The translations under genes were made by a program, and so were the position numbers. A DNA stretch of 64,000 nt from NCBI RefSeq assembly GCF_005943945.1, contig NZ_CP040710.1:879001-943000 (forward strand), given 5' to 3'. Shown in pieces: positions 17,031 to 27,284 of the stretch (the first letter of the stretch is position 1; each line of letters begins with the position of its first letter). The notes under the pieces were generated by a model, which did not search any database, had not been told where the DNA came from, and saw nothing but the letters and a program-made list of their open reading frames with translations. The DNA is from Aggregatimonas sangjinii (GTDB taxonomy: Bacteria > Bacteroidota > Bacteroidia > Flavobacteriales > Flavobacteriaceae).

Positions 17031-17690
17031 ATGGCAACTAAAACGAAATCTAAAAAAATCACTGATAACCAGATTATAGAAATGTATATGGATTATGTTT
17101 TGGAGCATGAGGTTGTTCCTAAATCCATATATAAATTCTGCAAAACGAACGCGATCGAAGAAGCTGATTTTTATAAATACTTCGGCTCGGTAGTTGGAAT
17201 TCAAAAGGCAATTTGGACAAAGTTTTTTACCAGTACGATTGGTTTGATGCATAAAAATAAGGAGTATGACGAATTTTCCAACAAGGAGAAGATGCTTACT
17301 TTCTTCTACACCTTTTTTGAAATGCTTACCTTAAATCGCAGTTATGTATTGTTCGCCCTAAATCAGGAACAGGGCATGATGAAAAATCTTGCACAACTTA
17401 AAGGACTACGTAGACACATCAAGGCCTTCGCTGCAGATCTCATTGAAGATGGGAACGTAGACAAATCCTTTAAAATCACAAAACACAACCCACGACTTTT
17501 TTCAGAAGGCGCATGGTTAGAGTTCATGTTCGTTCTTAAATTTTGGATGGACGATGATTCCGCCGGTTTCGAAAAGACCGATATGGTAATCGAAAAATCA
17601 ATTACGACAATTTTCGATGTCTTTGACAATACCCCGCTTGATAATATCATCGATTTGGGAAAATTCCTGTTTAAGGAAAAGATGGCTTAA
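17031..17690 (+). CDS. TetR-family transcriptional regulator
   Basis: 219 residues. The N-terminal helix-turn-helix is ITDNQIIEMYMDYVLEHE followed by SIYKFCKTNAIEEADFYKYFGSVVGI, where the FYKYF tail of the recognition helix is the TetR signature. The long alpha-helical C-terminal half has the composition of a ligand and dimerisation domain. It is co-oriented with, and 36 bp before, the ABC1 kinase gene, an arrangement I have seen repeatedly in flavobacteria. It may be read from the promoter at 16846 by read-through of the 16920 hairpin. Confidence 0.88.
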   Translation: MATKTKSKKITDNQIIEMYMDYVLEHEVVPKSIYKFCKTNAIEEADFYKYFGSVVGIQKAIWTKFFTSTIGLMHKNKEYDEFSNKEKMLTFFYTFFEMLTLNRSYVLFALNQEQGMMKNLAQLKGLRRHIKAFAADLIEDGNVDKSFKITKHNPRLFSEGAWLEFMFVLKFWMDDDSAGFEKTDMVIEKSITTIFDVFDNTPLDNIIDLGKFLFKEKMA

Positions 17691-17726
17691 GGTCAACCGA
17701 ATATAGTATACTCCTACACGAATTAT

Positions 17727-19037
17727 ATGAAGACCCTCGATAAAATACCCACGGGAAAAATAGAACGCGCAAGTCAGTTGGTCAAAACCGGGGTTAAAAT
17801 CAGTGGCAACTACGTAAAATACTATGGCAAAAAGCTGGTAAATCCAGAACTTTCACGTGAGGGGTTGGATGAAGACAATGCCGAGGATATCTACGATGGC
17901 TTAAAAAGTCTTAAGGGAAGTGCCCTTAAAGTCGCCCAGATGTTGAGCATGGAAAAAAACCTATTGCCCAACGCCTATGTCGAGAAGTTTTCACTTTCCC
18001 AGTTTTCAGTTCCACCTTTATCCGCGCCCTTAGTCCGAAAAACGTTCAAAAAGTATTTGGGTAAGTTTCCGGAAGAGATTTTTGACACCTTCGAACGGGA
18101 TTCGATAAATGCCGCAAGTATCGGTCAGGTACACAAAGCCACCAAAGACGGGAAAAATCTTGCCGTGAAGATTCAATATCCTGGGGTAGCGAAAAGCATT
18201 AGCAGCGATTTGGCTTTAGTGAAACCGATTGCGCTTCGTATGTTCAACATAAAAGGTAAGGACGCCGATAAATATTTCAAGGAAGTTGAAGGCAAACTCA
18301 TCGAGGAAACCGATTACCTTTTAGAGATACAGCAAAGCAAGGAAATTACCGAAGCCTGCACCCAAATCGAAAATTTAGAGTTCCCGAAATACTACGAGCA
18401 GCTTTCCAGTGAAAAAATAATCACGATGGACTGGATGCATGGTCTGCATCTTAGTGAATTCGCAAAGACTGATTTTAGCGCGGAATTAGGGAACAAATTG
18501 GGTCAGACACTTTGGGATTTTTATATGTATCAAATTCACGGTTTACGAAAGGTACATGCCGACCCACACCCGGGAAATTTCTTGGTCAGCGATCGAGAAA
18601 CATTGATTGCCATCGATTTTGGATGCATTAAGGAAGTGCCTGATGAATTCTACATTCCTTATTTTGAATTGGCCAATAAAGAAACGATCTCCAACGATGA
18701 GCTCTTCACCCAAAAGCTTTATGAGCTTGATATCTTAATTGAAACGGACACTTCCAAGGAGTTGAAATTCTTCAAAGCACTTTTTAAGGAAATGCTTACC
18801 CTATTTACAGCCCCCTTTAATGAGGAACAGTTCGATTTTGGGAAAGACGATTTCTGGGTACAAATCGCCGAGCTCAGTGAGCGTTTCTCAAAAGATACCG
18901 AATTGCGTAAAATGAACGGGAACAGAGGGTCGAAGCATTTTTTATATATGAACCGTACCTTTTTTGGATTGTATAATCTGCTGCACGACCTGAAGGCCCA
19001 AGTGAAGGTGAACAATTTTGAAAAATATCTGAATTAA
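17727..19037 (+). CDS. ABC1/AarF (UbiB-type) atypical protein kinase
   Basis: 436 residues of the ABC1 family, kinase-like proteins linked to quinone biosynthesis and lipid metabolism. Visible motifs: the KxGQ-like segment KGSALKVAQMLSM near residue 70, an alanine-rich loop INAASIGQVHKAT in place of the glycine-rich loop, ATP-binding VKIQYPGV, the catalytic loop VHADPHPGNFLV and the metal-binding AIDFGC. It lies downstream of the TetR gene as a probable operon. Its stop overlaps the stop of the convergent S9 peptidase gene by 4 bp, leaving no room for a terminator. Confidence 0.93.
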   Translation: MKTLDKIPTGKIERASQLVKTGVKISGNYVKYYGKKLVNPELSREGLDEDNAEDIYDGLKSLKGSALKVAQMLSMEKNLLPNAYVEKFSLSQFSVPPLSAPLVRKTFKKYLGKFPEEIFDTFERDSINAASIGQVHKATKDGKNLAVKIQYPGVAKSISSDLALVKPIALRMFNIKGKDADKYFKEVEGKLIEETDYLLEIQQSKEITEACTQIENLEFPKYYEQLSSEKIITMDWMHGLHLSEFAKTDFSAELGNKLGQTLWDFYMYQIHGLRKVHADPHPGNFLVSDRETLIAIDFGCIKEVPDEFYIPYFELANKETISNDELFTQKLYELDILIETDTSKELKFFKALFKEMLTLFTAPFNEEQFDFGKDDFWVQIAELSERFSKDTELRKMNGNRGSKHFLYMNRTFFGLYNLLHDLKAQVKVNNFEKYLN

Positions 19038-21487
19038 TCCTTCCCGATGGTCTCTTTGTCCAAATCCAAGGGCATTCCTTCTTGTTTTACGTATTTGTTC
19101 AACCACTGATCTTGCTCCCACAAGAGGTGCAAGATACTCTCTTTTGCCCGGTATCCGTGGCTTTCCTTGGGTAGCATTACCAATCGTACGGTTGCCCCCA
19201 ATCCTTTTAAGGCATTGAAATAGCGCTCACTCTGCATCGGGTAGGTACCCGAATTATTGTCGGCCTCACCATGAACGAGCAAAAGGGGTGTTTTCATTTT
19301 GTCGGCATGCATGAACGGAGACATGGTATTGTACACCTCCGGGGCTTCCCAATAGTTACGTTCCTCACTCTGAAAGCCAAATGGCGTAAGCGTTCTATTA
19401 TAGGCCCCGCTTCTGGCGATCCCCGCTGCAAAAAGGTCGGAGTGAGAAAGAAGATTGGCAACCATAAAGGCGCCATAGCTATGCCCTCCAACGGCAACTT
19501 TCTTTCTATCGATATATCCCAAATTGTCTACGGCATCAATGGCCGCTTTTGCATTGGATACCAATTGCGCCCTAAAGGTGTCATTGGGCTGTTCATCGGC
19601 TTCACCGATAATGGGGAAAGAGGCATCATCCAGAACCACATACCCCTGCGTAACCCAGTATATCGGTGAACCCCAAAAGGGATAGGTGAACTCATTGGGG
19701 TTTTGAGTACTTTGGGAAGCGCTATTCTTATCTTTATATTCCCGCGGGTACGCCCACAAGATCATTGGCTTTTTCTCCTTACTGTTTTTGTCATAGCCCA
19801 CTGGTAGATAGAGTGTTCCCGTAAGATCCAATCCGTCCTCCCGTTTATAGGTAATCACTTCTTTTTGAACGTCTTGAATACTTTTAAAAGGATTTTCAAA
19901 ATTGGTAAGCTGTATCTTTCCCTTGCGTTTTCGAAGGGTCTTGTAATAATAGTTTGGATATTCGTTAGAGGATTCTATGCGTACCAACAATTCGTCTTTG
20001 TTTGGTTTATACTCGATCAGATCTTCCTTTTTTCCTTCAAGTTTAGAGGTGTATAGCCGTATTTTCTCTTGGGTTCGCAGGTTGAATTTATCCACAAAGG
20101 GAAACTGCCCATCTTCGGTAAAACCGTCCCCCAAGAGGTAGGCATTGCTATTTTCATCCAAAGCAATGACCGATTCGCCGAATTCGTTCTTGGCCGTCAC
20201 TAAATTTCCAGGATCGCTATACACATCCTGATAGTTTCGATCCGTAATAATTTTCGCTTCTTTCTCGTTGTTCGATGGGTCAAATAGGTAACTTTTGGTA
20301 TTTCTGGTATTCCACCAATAATCATATGCGATGGCCGTGGTTTTATCTCCCCATTCAATACCACTATAGCGATTGACCGTTTTTAGAATACTTTGGCCGG
20401 CTTGGTCGAAAGGTGCGTCCATTTGAAACACTTCGTCCCGGTAGGCAACGTCGTTTTCAGGGTCGCCACCATCCAAGGCTTGGGCATAAATTAAACTCGC
20501 AGGTTTGTCTTTTCGCCAACTTAAAGAACGCATACCCATCCGCACCGCCATAAAACCTTTGGGCAGGTCTTCAATGAGGGGTACTTCCAACACCTCAGAG
20601 ACCAAAGCACCGTTATGATCATATACATTGGCTTTGGAAGGGAACCTGTAATAGGGCACCAAATAGGAAAATGGCCTCTTGATCGTGACCACCATTACAT
20701 ACTTGCCATCCGGTGAAAAGCTGATATTCGAATACAGATCGGCATCCATCCACTTGGTTTTGGTGCCGTTCAAATCTATACGGTACAATTCGGAACGGGC
20801 CAATTGTTCGAAATTAAATTCGTCGTTCGGATTTTTCAATAAGTCCTGATAGGTTCTATTCTGTGCCTTTTTCCCATCATTTGAAGAAATGGTTGGACCC
20901 TCGGGAACCGCCTCGGCAGCATTGATCAATGGTTTTCTATCGGAAGGCAGCATTTTAACAAGAAGGCTCTTCCCGTCTTTAAACCAATTGATCACGTCCC
21001 TCATATTGGCATTGGCGGAAGCCTCGGTCAATTTTTGTACGGACGCTTTTTCCAAATCCAGTACCCAGATTTCTACGCCTTCAGCCGTCGTATGGGTAAC
21101 CGCAATTTTGGTCTGATCTGGCGACCATTGAAAATTCGCCAATCTCGGATTGTTCGGTAAGCCCGTTACTTGGGTGATTTTTTCACCTTTGGGCGTTTTT
21201 ATTTTGATGTTGTTATAGTAATTGGTCCTACTCCCGATGTTGGTTTTCGGATTAATACGCAAGCCTGCAAGCCGAAGCTCCGTTTCCGACAATTCATTGA
21301 TCGATTTATAATAATCCCTATACAATAGCACCATATGTTCACCACTATCGTTGATGAGCACCGATGGCGCTAAAGGCGCGTCAACCAAATCTAAAATGGC
21401 GGCTGGTGGCTTTTGGTACCCAAGGTTTTCTTGGGAAAACCCGATCAAGGAAATTAAAAGAAACGCAATACAGACTAATTTTTTCAT
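19034..21487 (-). CDS. Secreted S9-family prolyl-oligopeptidase-like peptidase
   Basis: 817 residues with a signal peptide (MKKLVCIAFLLISLIGFS). A beta-propeller occupies most of the first two thirds (repeats such as RLANFQWSPDQTKIAV and NISFSPDGKYVMV). The C-terminal alpha/beta hydrolase carries the triad Ser670 (GGHSYGAF), Asp743 (HGEADNN) and His777 (ESHGYR). Members are serine peptidases of the DPP4/acylaminoacyl/glutamyl endopeptidase type working in the periplasm; the exact specificity cannot be told. It is convergent with, and overlaps by 4 bp, the ABC1 kinase gene. Confidence 0.94.
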   Translation of the reverse strand: MKKLVCIAFLLISLIGFSQENLGYQKPPAAILDLVDAPLAPSVLINDSGEHMVLLYRDYYKSINELSETELRLAGLRINPKTNIGSRTNYYNNIKIKTPKGEKITQVTGLPNNPRLANFQWSPDQTKIAVTHTTAEGVEIWVLDLEKASVQKLTEASANANMRDVINWFKDGKSLLVKMLPSDRKPLINAAEAVPEGPTISSNDGKKAQNRTYQDLLKNPNDEFNFEQLARSELYRIDLNGTKTKWMDADLYSNISFSPDGKYVMVVTIKRPFSYLVPYYRFPSKANVYDHNGALVSEVLEVPLIEDLPKGFMAVRMGMRSLSWRKDKPASLIYAQALDGGDPENDVAYRDEVFQMDAPFDQAGQSILKTVNRYSGIEWGDKTTAIAYDYWWNTRNTKSYLFDPSNNEKEAKIITDRNYQDVYSDPGNLVTAKNEFGESVIALDENSNAYLLGDGFTEDGQFPFVDKFNLRTQEKIRLYTSKLEGKKEDLIEYKPNKDELLVRIESSNEYPNYYYKTLRKRKGKIQLTNFENPFKSIQDVQKEVITYKREDGLDLTGTLYLPVGYDKNSKEKKPMILWAYPREYKDKNSASQSTQNPNEFTYPFWGSPIYWVTQGYVVLDDASFPIIGEADEQPNDTFRAQLVSNAKAAIDAVDNLGYIDRKKVAVGGHSYGAFMVANLLSHSDLFAAGIARSGAYNRTLTPFGFQSEERNYWEAPEVYNTMSPFMHADKMKTPLLLVHGEADNNSGTYPMQSERYFNALKGLGATVRLVMLPKESHGYRAKESILHLLWEQDQWLNKYVKQEGMPLDLDKETIGKD

Positions 21488-21759
21488 GCCAAAAGGTTTT
21501 TTTTATTGAATTTGATATCAGCTGTTCACTATATTTCGAGTTAAAAGTCTCAGAAATTGGATAAGCAACTTTTATCCCAAAGTAAGAAAATTTAAATTTA
21601 AAACCCTTAGCTTGCTTGTTAAACTAACGGGCTGGTCAATCCATTCTTTGTAGTAGCTAAGAAAGCCGGTTTGAACCTTTTCTTGGAATCTATTCCTGAA
21701 GGTTCTAATTTTTTTATAATGAGTAACTTGAAGGCTTTAGAACTTTAAAATGAATAGCA

Positions 21760-22770
21760 ATGTACAATTCTAAAATAATAGGACTTGGGTATTTTGTGCC
21801 TGAAAATGTAGTCACTAACGATGATCTTTCCAAAAAGATGGATACAAGTGATGAATGGATTCAAGAGCGTACGGGGATACAAGAGCGCCGTCACGTTATC
21901 GAAGGAGATGGGGAAACGACTACCAGCATGGGCGTGAAAGCCGCCAAAATAGCTATCGAACGTGCAGGCATCGATAAGGATGATATCGATTTTATAGTGT
22001 TTGCGACCTTGAGTCCGGATTATTATTTTCCCGGTCCCGGTGTATTGGTACAACGCGATTTGGATATCAAGACCGTTGGCGCGTTGGATGTACGAAATCA
22101 GTGTTCAGGATTTGTATACGCCATCTCTGTGGCCGATCAGTTCATAAAAACGGGCATGTACAAGAATATTTTGGTAATCGGTTCCGAAATACATTCCAAA
22201 GGTCTGGATATGACGACCCGGGGCAGGGGAGTTTCTGTTATTTTCGGGGACGGCGCTGGAGCGGCGATTTTGAGTAGGGAAGAGGATGACACGAAGGGCA
22301 TACTTTCAACACATTTGCATTCCCAAGGCGAGCATGCCGAAGAATTGGCACTCTTGGCACCGGGTATGGGTGGCCGGTGGGTAAAGGATATCGTGGCGGA
22401 TAATGACATAGACGACGCGTCGTATTATCCGGTCATGAACGGCCAATTTGTTTTCAAGAATGCGGTCGTGCGGTTTAGCGAGGTGATTATGGAAGGGTTG
22501 GCCCAGAACAATTTAAAACCCGCGGATATTAATATGTTGGTGCCCCATCAGGCGAACCTCCGTATTTCGCAGTTTATTCAAAAGAAATTCGGTCTGAACG
22601 ACGACCAGGTACATAACAATATCATGAAATTCGGTAATACTACTGCGGCTTCGATACCTATAGCCTTGACAGAAGCATGGGAAGGCGGTAAGATAAAAGA
22701 GGGTGATTTGGTCGTGCTCGCGGCTTTTGGAAGCGGTTTTACCTGGGGTAGCGTCCTGATCAGGTGGTAA
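21760..22770 (+). CDS. fabH: 3-oxoacyl-[acyl-carrier-protein] synthase III
   Basis: 336 residues. The catalytic triad is Cys115 (RNQCSGF), His263 (VPHQAN) and Asn293 (FGNTTAASIP). The enzyme condenses acetyl- (or branched acyl-) CoA with malonyl-ACP to start type II fatty acid synthesis in the cytosol. The first residues MYNSKIIGLGYFVPENVVTN are the normal start of the family. It is monocistronic, with a terminator at 22786. Whether it is the main FabH or a second KAS III-like paralog with another acyl partner cannot be decided from this window. Confidence 0.92.
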   Translation: MYNSKIIGLGYFVPENVVTNDDLSKKMDTSDEWIQERTGIQERRHVIEGDGETTTSMGVKAAKIAIERAGIDKDDIDFIVFATLSPDYYFPGPGVLVQRDLDIKTVGALDVRNQCSGFVYAISVADQFIKTGMYKNILVIGSEIHSKGLDMTTRGRGVSVIFGDGAGAAILSREEDDTKGILSTHLHSQGEHAEELALLAPGMGGRWVKDIVADNDIDDASYYPVMNGQFVFKNAVVRFSEVIMEGLAQNNLKPADINMLVPHQANLRISQFIQKKFGLNDDQVHNNIMKFGNTTAASIPIALTEAWEGGKIKEGDLVVLAAFGSGFTWGSVLIRW

Positions 22771-22785
22771 GCGGTCGGTAAAACA

Positions 22786-22816
22786 AAACCCTGACATTGC
22801 TGCCAGGGTTTCTGTT
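22786..22816 (+). terminator. Intrinsic terminator of fabH
   Basis: Perfect stem AAACCCTG / CAGGGTTT (22786-22793 and 22804-22811) followed by a short T-rich tail, 16 bp past the fabH stop. Confidence 0.75.
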
Positions 22817-22976
22817 ATTGAGTCCGCTATACTAAACACTAACCATTAACTATAAACATAGCTTCATCAACAACTAAAACGTTATATTAAAATTGGTCTG
22901 GCTATCTGCGCAAGATGCTTTCAACATCTTTATAATCTAAATACGCCCTTCGCGAACCACAATTCTTTCAATACAA

Positions 22977-23345
22977 ATGCACAAAACACTTGTTTTAGGA
23001 GCTTCTTTAAAAACGAATCGTTATAGTAACATGGCGGTACATCGCCTCCGGGCCCATAACATAACAACTGAAGCATTCGGTCTTAAAAAAGGTAACATCG
23101 GGGACACGCAAATTAAGACCAATTTTAATGATTTTCAAAATATTCACACGGTAACTTTGTATGTTGGCGCAGGCCGCCAGCCTGATTATTACGGGGAAAT
23201 CTTAAAATTGAAGCCCCAGAGAGTCATCTTCAATCCCGGAACCGAGAACCCGGAATTTTATAAAATACTTAAAGACAATGCAATAGAAGTTGAGGTGGCT
23301 TGTACTTTGGTTTTATTGGCAACAAATCAATATTCGGCCAATTGA
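22977..23345 (+). CDS. CoA-binding (Rossmann-fold) small protein
   Basis: 122 residues of the CoA_binding_2 type (YccU-like). Features: LVLGASLKTNRYSNMAVHRL (nucleotide-binding loop with conserved Asn-Arg), LYVGAGRQPDYY, and the VIFNPGTENPEF motif. The family binds CoA in the cytosol; its role is not established. It stands alone, 206 bp after fabH, and no partner gene is adjacent. Confidence 0.88.
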   Translation: MHKTLVLGASLKTNRYSNMAVHRLRAHNITTEAFGLKKGNIGDTQIKTNFNDFQNIHTVTLYVGAGRQPDYYGEILKLKPQRVIFNPGTENPEFYKILKDNAIEVEVACTLVLLATNQYSAN

Positions 23346-23436
23346 GAATTTATTAGATAAAACTTTAACACTTCTAAAAGTGTATTTCATCGATTAATTG
23401 ATGTGTTTTAACGATTTTTTAAAATGAAGACCCTGC

Positions 23437-24894
23437 TTATTTCTTTCGAATTAGCCATAAGCCGAGAAAAGTTATAAGTCCGTTTATGGGTAGTAATTCA
23501 TATCCAAAGGAATATCCTCCTAAGTTTTCCGGTTCGATGTTCGCCAAACCAATGGTAACCAATACCGAGCTAAGGGCGACTACCCAGACCCATTTATCAT
23601 GTACCTCATAAGACGTGAAGATACCAAAGGCGAAAAGGCCGAGTAATGGTCCGTAGGTATACCCTGCTACTTTTAAAAGGCCGTCGATGACATTGGTATC
23701 AAGCACATGTTTGAAGAGTATCACCACCAAAATCAGCAAAATGCTCATCCCGACATGGGTGTATTTGCGCAGGCGTTTTCGATTGGTTTCCGGTTTTTTT
23801 TCAATCCCTAAAAAATCGACGCAGAACGAAGTGGTCAAAGAGGTCAATGCACTATCGGCGCTACTGTAAGCCGCAGCGATAAGGCCCAGCATAAAGGTAA
23901 CGGCAACGGTAATGCCCAAATCGCTTTTCAGGGCAATTTGAGGAAATAATAGGTCTGATTTTGGCTTGCCATCCATCATAGGTAGCGCTATGCCGTTTTT
24001 TCCCGCATAAATGAACAAAAGGGCGCCGAGCAGCATAAACACAAAGGTTACCAAGACGAGCACCACGCTAAAGCTCAGCATATTTTTCTGGGAATCTTTA
24101 AGGGTACTTACCGTTAGGTTCTTCTGCATCATATCCTGATCAAGACCGGTCATACAAATGGTAACGAACATACCGCCCAAAAAGGATTTCAACAAGTGGT
24201 CTTTGGCGAGCCAATCATCAACAAAAATCGTTTTGCTGTATTGTTTCAATTCGTTGGAGTTCAGGAATTCAAAAAGCCCCCACTCCATCTTATCCAATAT
24301 AAAATAAATGGATAACCCTACGGATAGCAGCATAAACAGGGTTTGTAAGGTGTCCGTCCAAACGATGGTCTTTATACCACCTTTAAATGTATAGATCCAT
24401 ATCAATAATACGGAGATGATTACGGTGACCTCGTAGGGTACTCCCAGTTCGTCGAACACAAATTGCTGCAACACGATAGCCACTAAGAATAGTCGGAACG
24501 CCGCCCCCAACACCCGGGATACGAAGAACGAAACAGCCCCCACTTTGTAGCTGACAAATCCAAAGCGGTCATCCAGGTATTGATAGATCGAGGTTACATT
24601 TTGTCTGTAATATACAGGTAGCAGCACGTAGGCGGTTATGATATAGCCGAGCAAATAGCCGAAGACTACTTGCATATAACTGAACTGCGAAGCTTCTACC
24701 CACCCGGGAACGGAGATAAAGGTTACCCCTGAAAGGGATGCGCCCACCATGCCAAAGGCGACCAAGTACCACGGCGATTTGTTACCGGCCTTGAAAAAGT
24801 CGTCATTCGTATCGTTTTTTCCGGTAAAATAAGAGATGGCTAGTAAGAGTAGAAAATAGCCTCCGATAAGAAAAAGAATGTTGGTTGGCGTCAT
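23437..24894 (-). CDS. Sodium:solute symporter (SSS family)
   Basis: About 485 residues from ATG 24894 ([14 protein letters not shown]); the longer frame to 24927 adds 11 residues without hydrophobic character. Around 13 membrane helices are visible. The SSS signature region is [20 protein letters not shown] in an early helix, and the segment [24 protein letters not shown] is the conserved Na+-site region of the later helices. The family couples import of sugars, amino acids, sialic acid or similar solutes to Na+. The substrate is unknown, and there is no adjacent catabolic gene to suggest one. Confidence 0.9.
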   Translation of the reverse strand: MTPTNILFLIGGYFLLLLAISYFTGKNDTNDDFFKAGNKSPWYLVAFGMVGASLSGVTFISVPGWVEASQFSYMQVVFGYLLGYIITAYVLLPVYYRQNVTSIYQYLDDRFGFVSYKVGAVSFFVSRVLGAAFRLFLVAIVLQQFVFDELGVPYEVTVIISVLLIWIYTFKGGIKTIVWTDTLQTLFMLLSVGLSIYFILDKMEWGLFEFLNSNELKQYSKTIFVDDWLAKDHLLKSFLGGMFVTICMTGLDQDMMQKNLTVSTLKDSQKNMLSFSVVLVLVTFVFMLLGALLFIYAGKNGIALPMMDGKPKSDLLFPQIALKSDLGITVAVTFMLGLIAAAYSSADSALTSLTTSFCVDFLGIEKKPETNRKRLRKYTHVGMSILLILVVILFKHVLDTNVIDGLLKVAGYTYGPLLGLFAFGIFTSYEVHDKWVWVVALSSVLVTIGLANIEPENLGGYSFGYELLPINGLITFLGLWLIRKK

Positions 24895-25157
24895 GTGGTT
24901 AAAATTACGATAAAAACAGAAGGTCATAAGTACCCTTGTGCCTATTTTAATTGATCAAAAAACGTCTAATCCCTGAATTACTGGTCGATTAGGGCCTAAT
25001 TCTAGAGCGTAATCCTTACATTTTATCATTTTTTTTGTTTTCGGCAAAAGAGTCGTTACCGGTAGAAGTAGTTGCAACGCACCACTAAAGGCTACTTATA
25101 CGTATGTGGTATAATTTTGATCATGAAGTAGTGTGCTTCAGGGTTCCTATCTTGTAT

Positions 25158-25189
25158 TTGGATTCGGTTCGTCTAAAATCGTAAATTTG
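25158..25189 (+). promoter_or_regulatory. Promoter of recR
   Basis: TAAATTTG (25182-25189) matches the TAnnTTTG -7 box, with TTG (25158-25160) 21 bp upstream. The predicted start of transcription coincides with the recR ATG at 25195, which would give a leaderless mRNA. Confidence 0.5.
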
Positions 25190-25194
25190 TGCCT

Positions 25195-25815
25195 ATGGAT
25201 TTTTCTTCGAAACTTTTAGAGAATGCAGTGTATGAGATGTCGCAATTGCCGGGAATCGGAAAGCGTACGGCACTGCGGTTGGTGTTGCACTTATTAAAAC
25301 AACCCAATGAGCGCACAAAGGGATTGACCACCGCTTTGAGCAATCTTCGGGAGGGAATTAAACTATGTGAGAACTGCCATAATATTTCCGACGTACAGCT
25401 TTGTGAACTATGCGCGAGTTCTAAGAGGGACAGAAGCCTGATCTGTGTGGTCGAAGACATTCGGGATGTGATGGCTATTGAGAACACGAGTCAGTATAAT
25501 GGGTTGTATCATGTTTTGGGTGGAAAAATATCACCGATGGAGGGTGTCGGCCCGCAAGAGCTCACTATTGGCTCCCTGGTCAAAAAGGCTAAAAGTGGAG
25601 AAATAAAGGAACTGATATTTGCGTTAAGCTCTACCATGGAAGGCGATACCACTAATTTTTATATCTATAAGCAACTCGAGGGCTTGGATATTAACACCTC
25701 TACCATCGCCAGGGGAATCGCCGTGGGGGATGAACTTGAATATGCCGATGAAGTAACATTGGGAAGGAGTATTTTGAACCGAATCCCCTTCGAAGGGTCC
25801 TTAAAAGCAAATTAA
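25195..25815 (+). CDS. recR: Recombination mediator RecR
   Basis: 206 residues. The helix-hairpin-helix is [16 protein letters not shown]. The four-cysteine zinc finger is Cys58-Cys61-Cys70-Cys73 (LCENC...LCELC). The Toprim domain covers about 80-175 ([24 protein letters not shown]). RecR acts with RecO/RecF to load RecA at single-stranded gaps in the cytosol. I chose ATG 25195 rather than the upstream GTG 25189 because the promoter box overlaps the GTG. Confidence 0.96.
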   Translation: MDFSSKLLENAVYEMSQLPGIGKRTALRLVLHLLKQPNERTKGLTTALSNLREGIKLCENCHNISDVQLCELCASSKRDRSLICVVEDIRDVMAIENTSQYNGLYHVLGGKISPMEGVGPQELTIGSLVKKAKSGEIKELIFALSSTMEGDTTNFYIYKQLEGLDINTSTIARGIAVGDELEYADEVTLGRSILNRIPFEGSLKAN

Positions 25816-25908
25816 AAGCGTAAATTTAATAGGATAAGTTTAACGATAGGGCTTTTTTAATTGTATTTTTGCAAAAAATAGGTCATAAACCGTACCGAAA
25901 ATAAGAAT

Positions 25909-27279
25909 ATGTCAAAGTTTGAACTAAAATTGCCTAGAATGGGAGAAAGTGTTGCCGAGGCGACATTGACCACCTGGTTGAAAGATATAGGCGATACTAT
26001 CGAGATGGATGAGGCAGTTTTGGAAATCGCCACCGACAAGGTCGATTCCGAAGTGCCTAGTGAAGTCGAAGGAGTTCTGGTAGAAAAACGTTTTGAGGTA
26101 GACGATGTGGTGAAAGTAGGCGAGACCTTGGCGATAATCGAGATAAAAGGAAGTTCTAGCAATGGAGTGGAAAAGTCCGTTGCAGCAACTGAAGTTGCAA
26201 GCGAGCCTTCGCCAGAGGCGGTAGCGGCAGTGGAGAAGTCGGTGGTCGTCGCAAAAGAGTCTGTTACCGGGCCGGTAGCCGAGCATCAAGGCTCCGAACG
26301 ATTTTATTCGCCCTTGGTCAAGAATATTGCCAAACAAGAAGGTATTTCGGTCAAAGAATTGGATACGATTACGGGATCCGGTAAAGAGGGTAGGGTAACC
26401 AAAAACGATATTTTGGCCTATGTCGCCCAAGAAAAGGAGGGGCGGCCAACACATGACGATTCGAAAATAAAAGAAACACCCGTTGTAAAACATGAAAACA
26501 CCTCCAGTGTCGAGGAAACTCCGGCCGGCACGGGGAAATCCGTGGCCGCTGCCACCGTTCAAGTTTCTGGAGGCGACGAGACGATAGCAATGACCCGCAT
26601 GGGCAAACTCATCGCCAAGCATATGATAGAAAGTGTGACTACCTCGGCACATGTACAAAGTTTTATCGAGGTAGATGTGACCAACATCGTGAACTGGCGA
26701 AACAAAATGAAGGATGCCTTTGCGAAGCAGGAAGGTGAAAAACTGACGTTCACCCCTATTTTTTTGGAAGCCGTTGCCAAAGCCTTGAAGAAATACCCGA
26801 TGATGAACATTTCGCTAAACGGCGATACGGTCATCAAGAAAAAGAACATCAATATAGGAATGGCCGCTGCCTTGCCCGATGGCAACCTTATCGTTCCGGT
26901 CATTAAAAATGCCGATCAATTGAACTTGGTAGGTATGGCGAAAGTTGTCAATGATCTGGCTCATCGTTCGCGCAACAACCAATTAAAACCTGACGAAATT
27001 CAAGAAGGTACCTACACGGTAACGAATGTCGGTACCTTTGGTAGCGTTTTTGGCACACCTATCATCAATCAACCCCAGGTGGGTATTTTGGCGCTCGGGG
27101 CCATACGTAAAATCCCATCGGTCATTGAAACCAGTGGAGGTGACTTTATCGGCATTCGGAGTAAAATGTATATTTCCCACAGTTATGACCATAGGGTGGT
27201 AAACGGTGCTTTGGGCAGTATGTTCGCAAAGGCCATTGCCGATTATCTGGAGGCTTGGGACGTAAATCGGGAGATTTAA
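25909..27279 (+). CDS. 2-oxoacid dehydrogenase complex E2 (dihydrolipoamide acyltransferase)
   Basis: 456 residues. An N-terminal lipoyl domain has the lipoylated lysine at 44 (ATDKVDSEVP). A linker rich in Ala, Val and Glu follows. The peripheral-subunit-binding domain covers about 130-170 (FYSPLVKNIAKQEGIS...GRVTKNDILAYV). The catalytic domain runs from about 225 to the end. The active-site motif reads H428-RVV-N432-G instead of the usual HxxxDG. The protein transfers an acyl group from lipoate to CoA as the core of a pyruvate-, 2-oxoglutarate- or branched-chain-type complex; which one cannot be told, as E1 and E3 are not in the window. Confidence 0.92.
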   Translation: MSKFELKLPRMGESVAEATLTTWLKDIGDTIEMDEAVLEIATDKVDSEVPSEVEGVLVEKRFEVDDVVKVGETLAIIEIKGSSSNGVEKSVAATEVASEPSPEAVAAVEKSVVVAKESVTGPVAEHQGSERFYSPLVKNIAKQEGISVKELDTITGSGKEGRVTKNDILAYVAQEKEGRPTHDDSKIKETPVVKHENTSSVEETPAGTGKSVAAATVQVSGGDETIAMTRMGKLIAKHMIESVTTSAHVQSFIEVDVTNIVNWRNKMKDAFAKQEGEKLTFTPIFLEAVAKALKKYPMMNISLNGDTVIKKKNINIGMAAALPDGNLIVPVIKNADQLNLVGMAKVVNDLAHRSRNNQLKPDEIQEGTYTVTNVGTFGSVFGTPIINQPQVGILALGAIRKIPSVIETSGGDFIGIRSKMYISHSYDHRVVNGALGSMFAKAIADYLEAWDVNREI

Positions 27280-27284
27280 CGCTT

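Noticed and set aside
26369-26658. Long minus-strand frames inside the E2 gene
   Set aside because: The plus strand encodes an intact lipoyl, binding and catalytic domain; the antisense frames have no motif.
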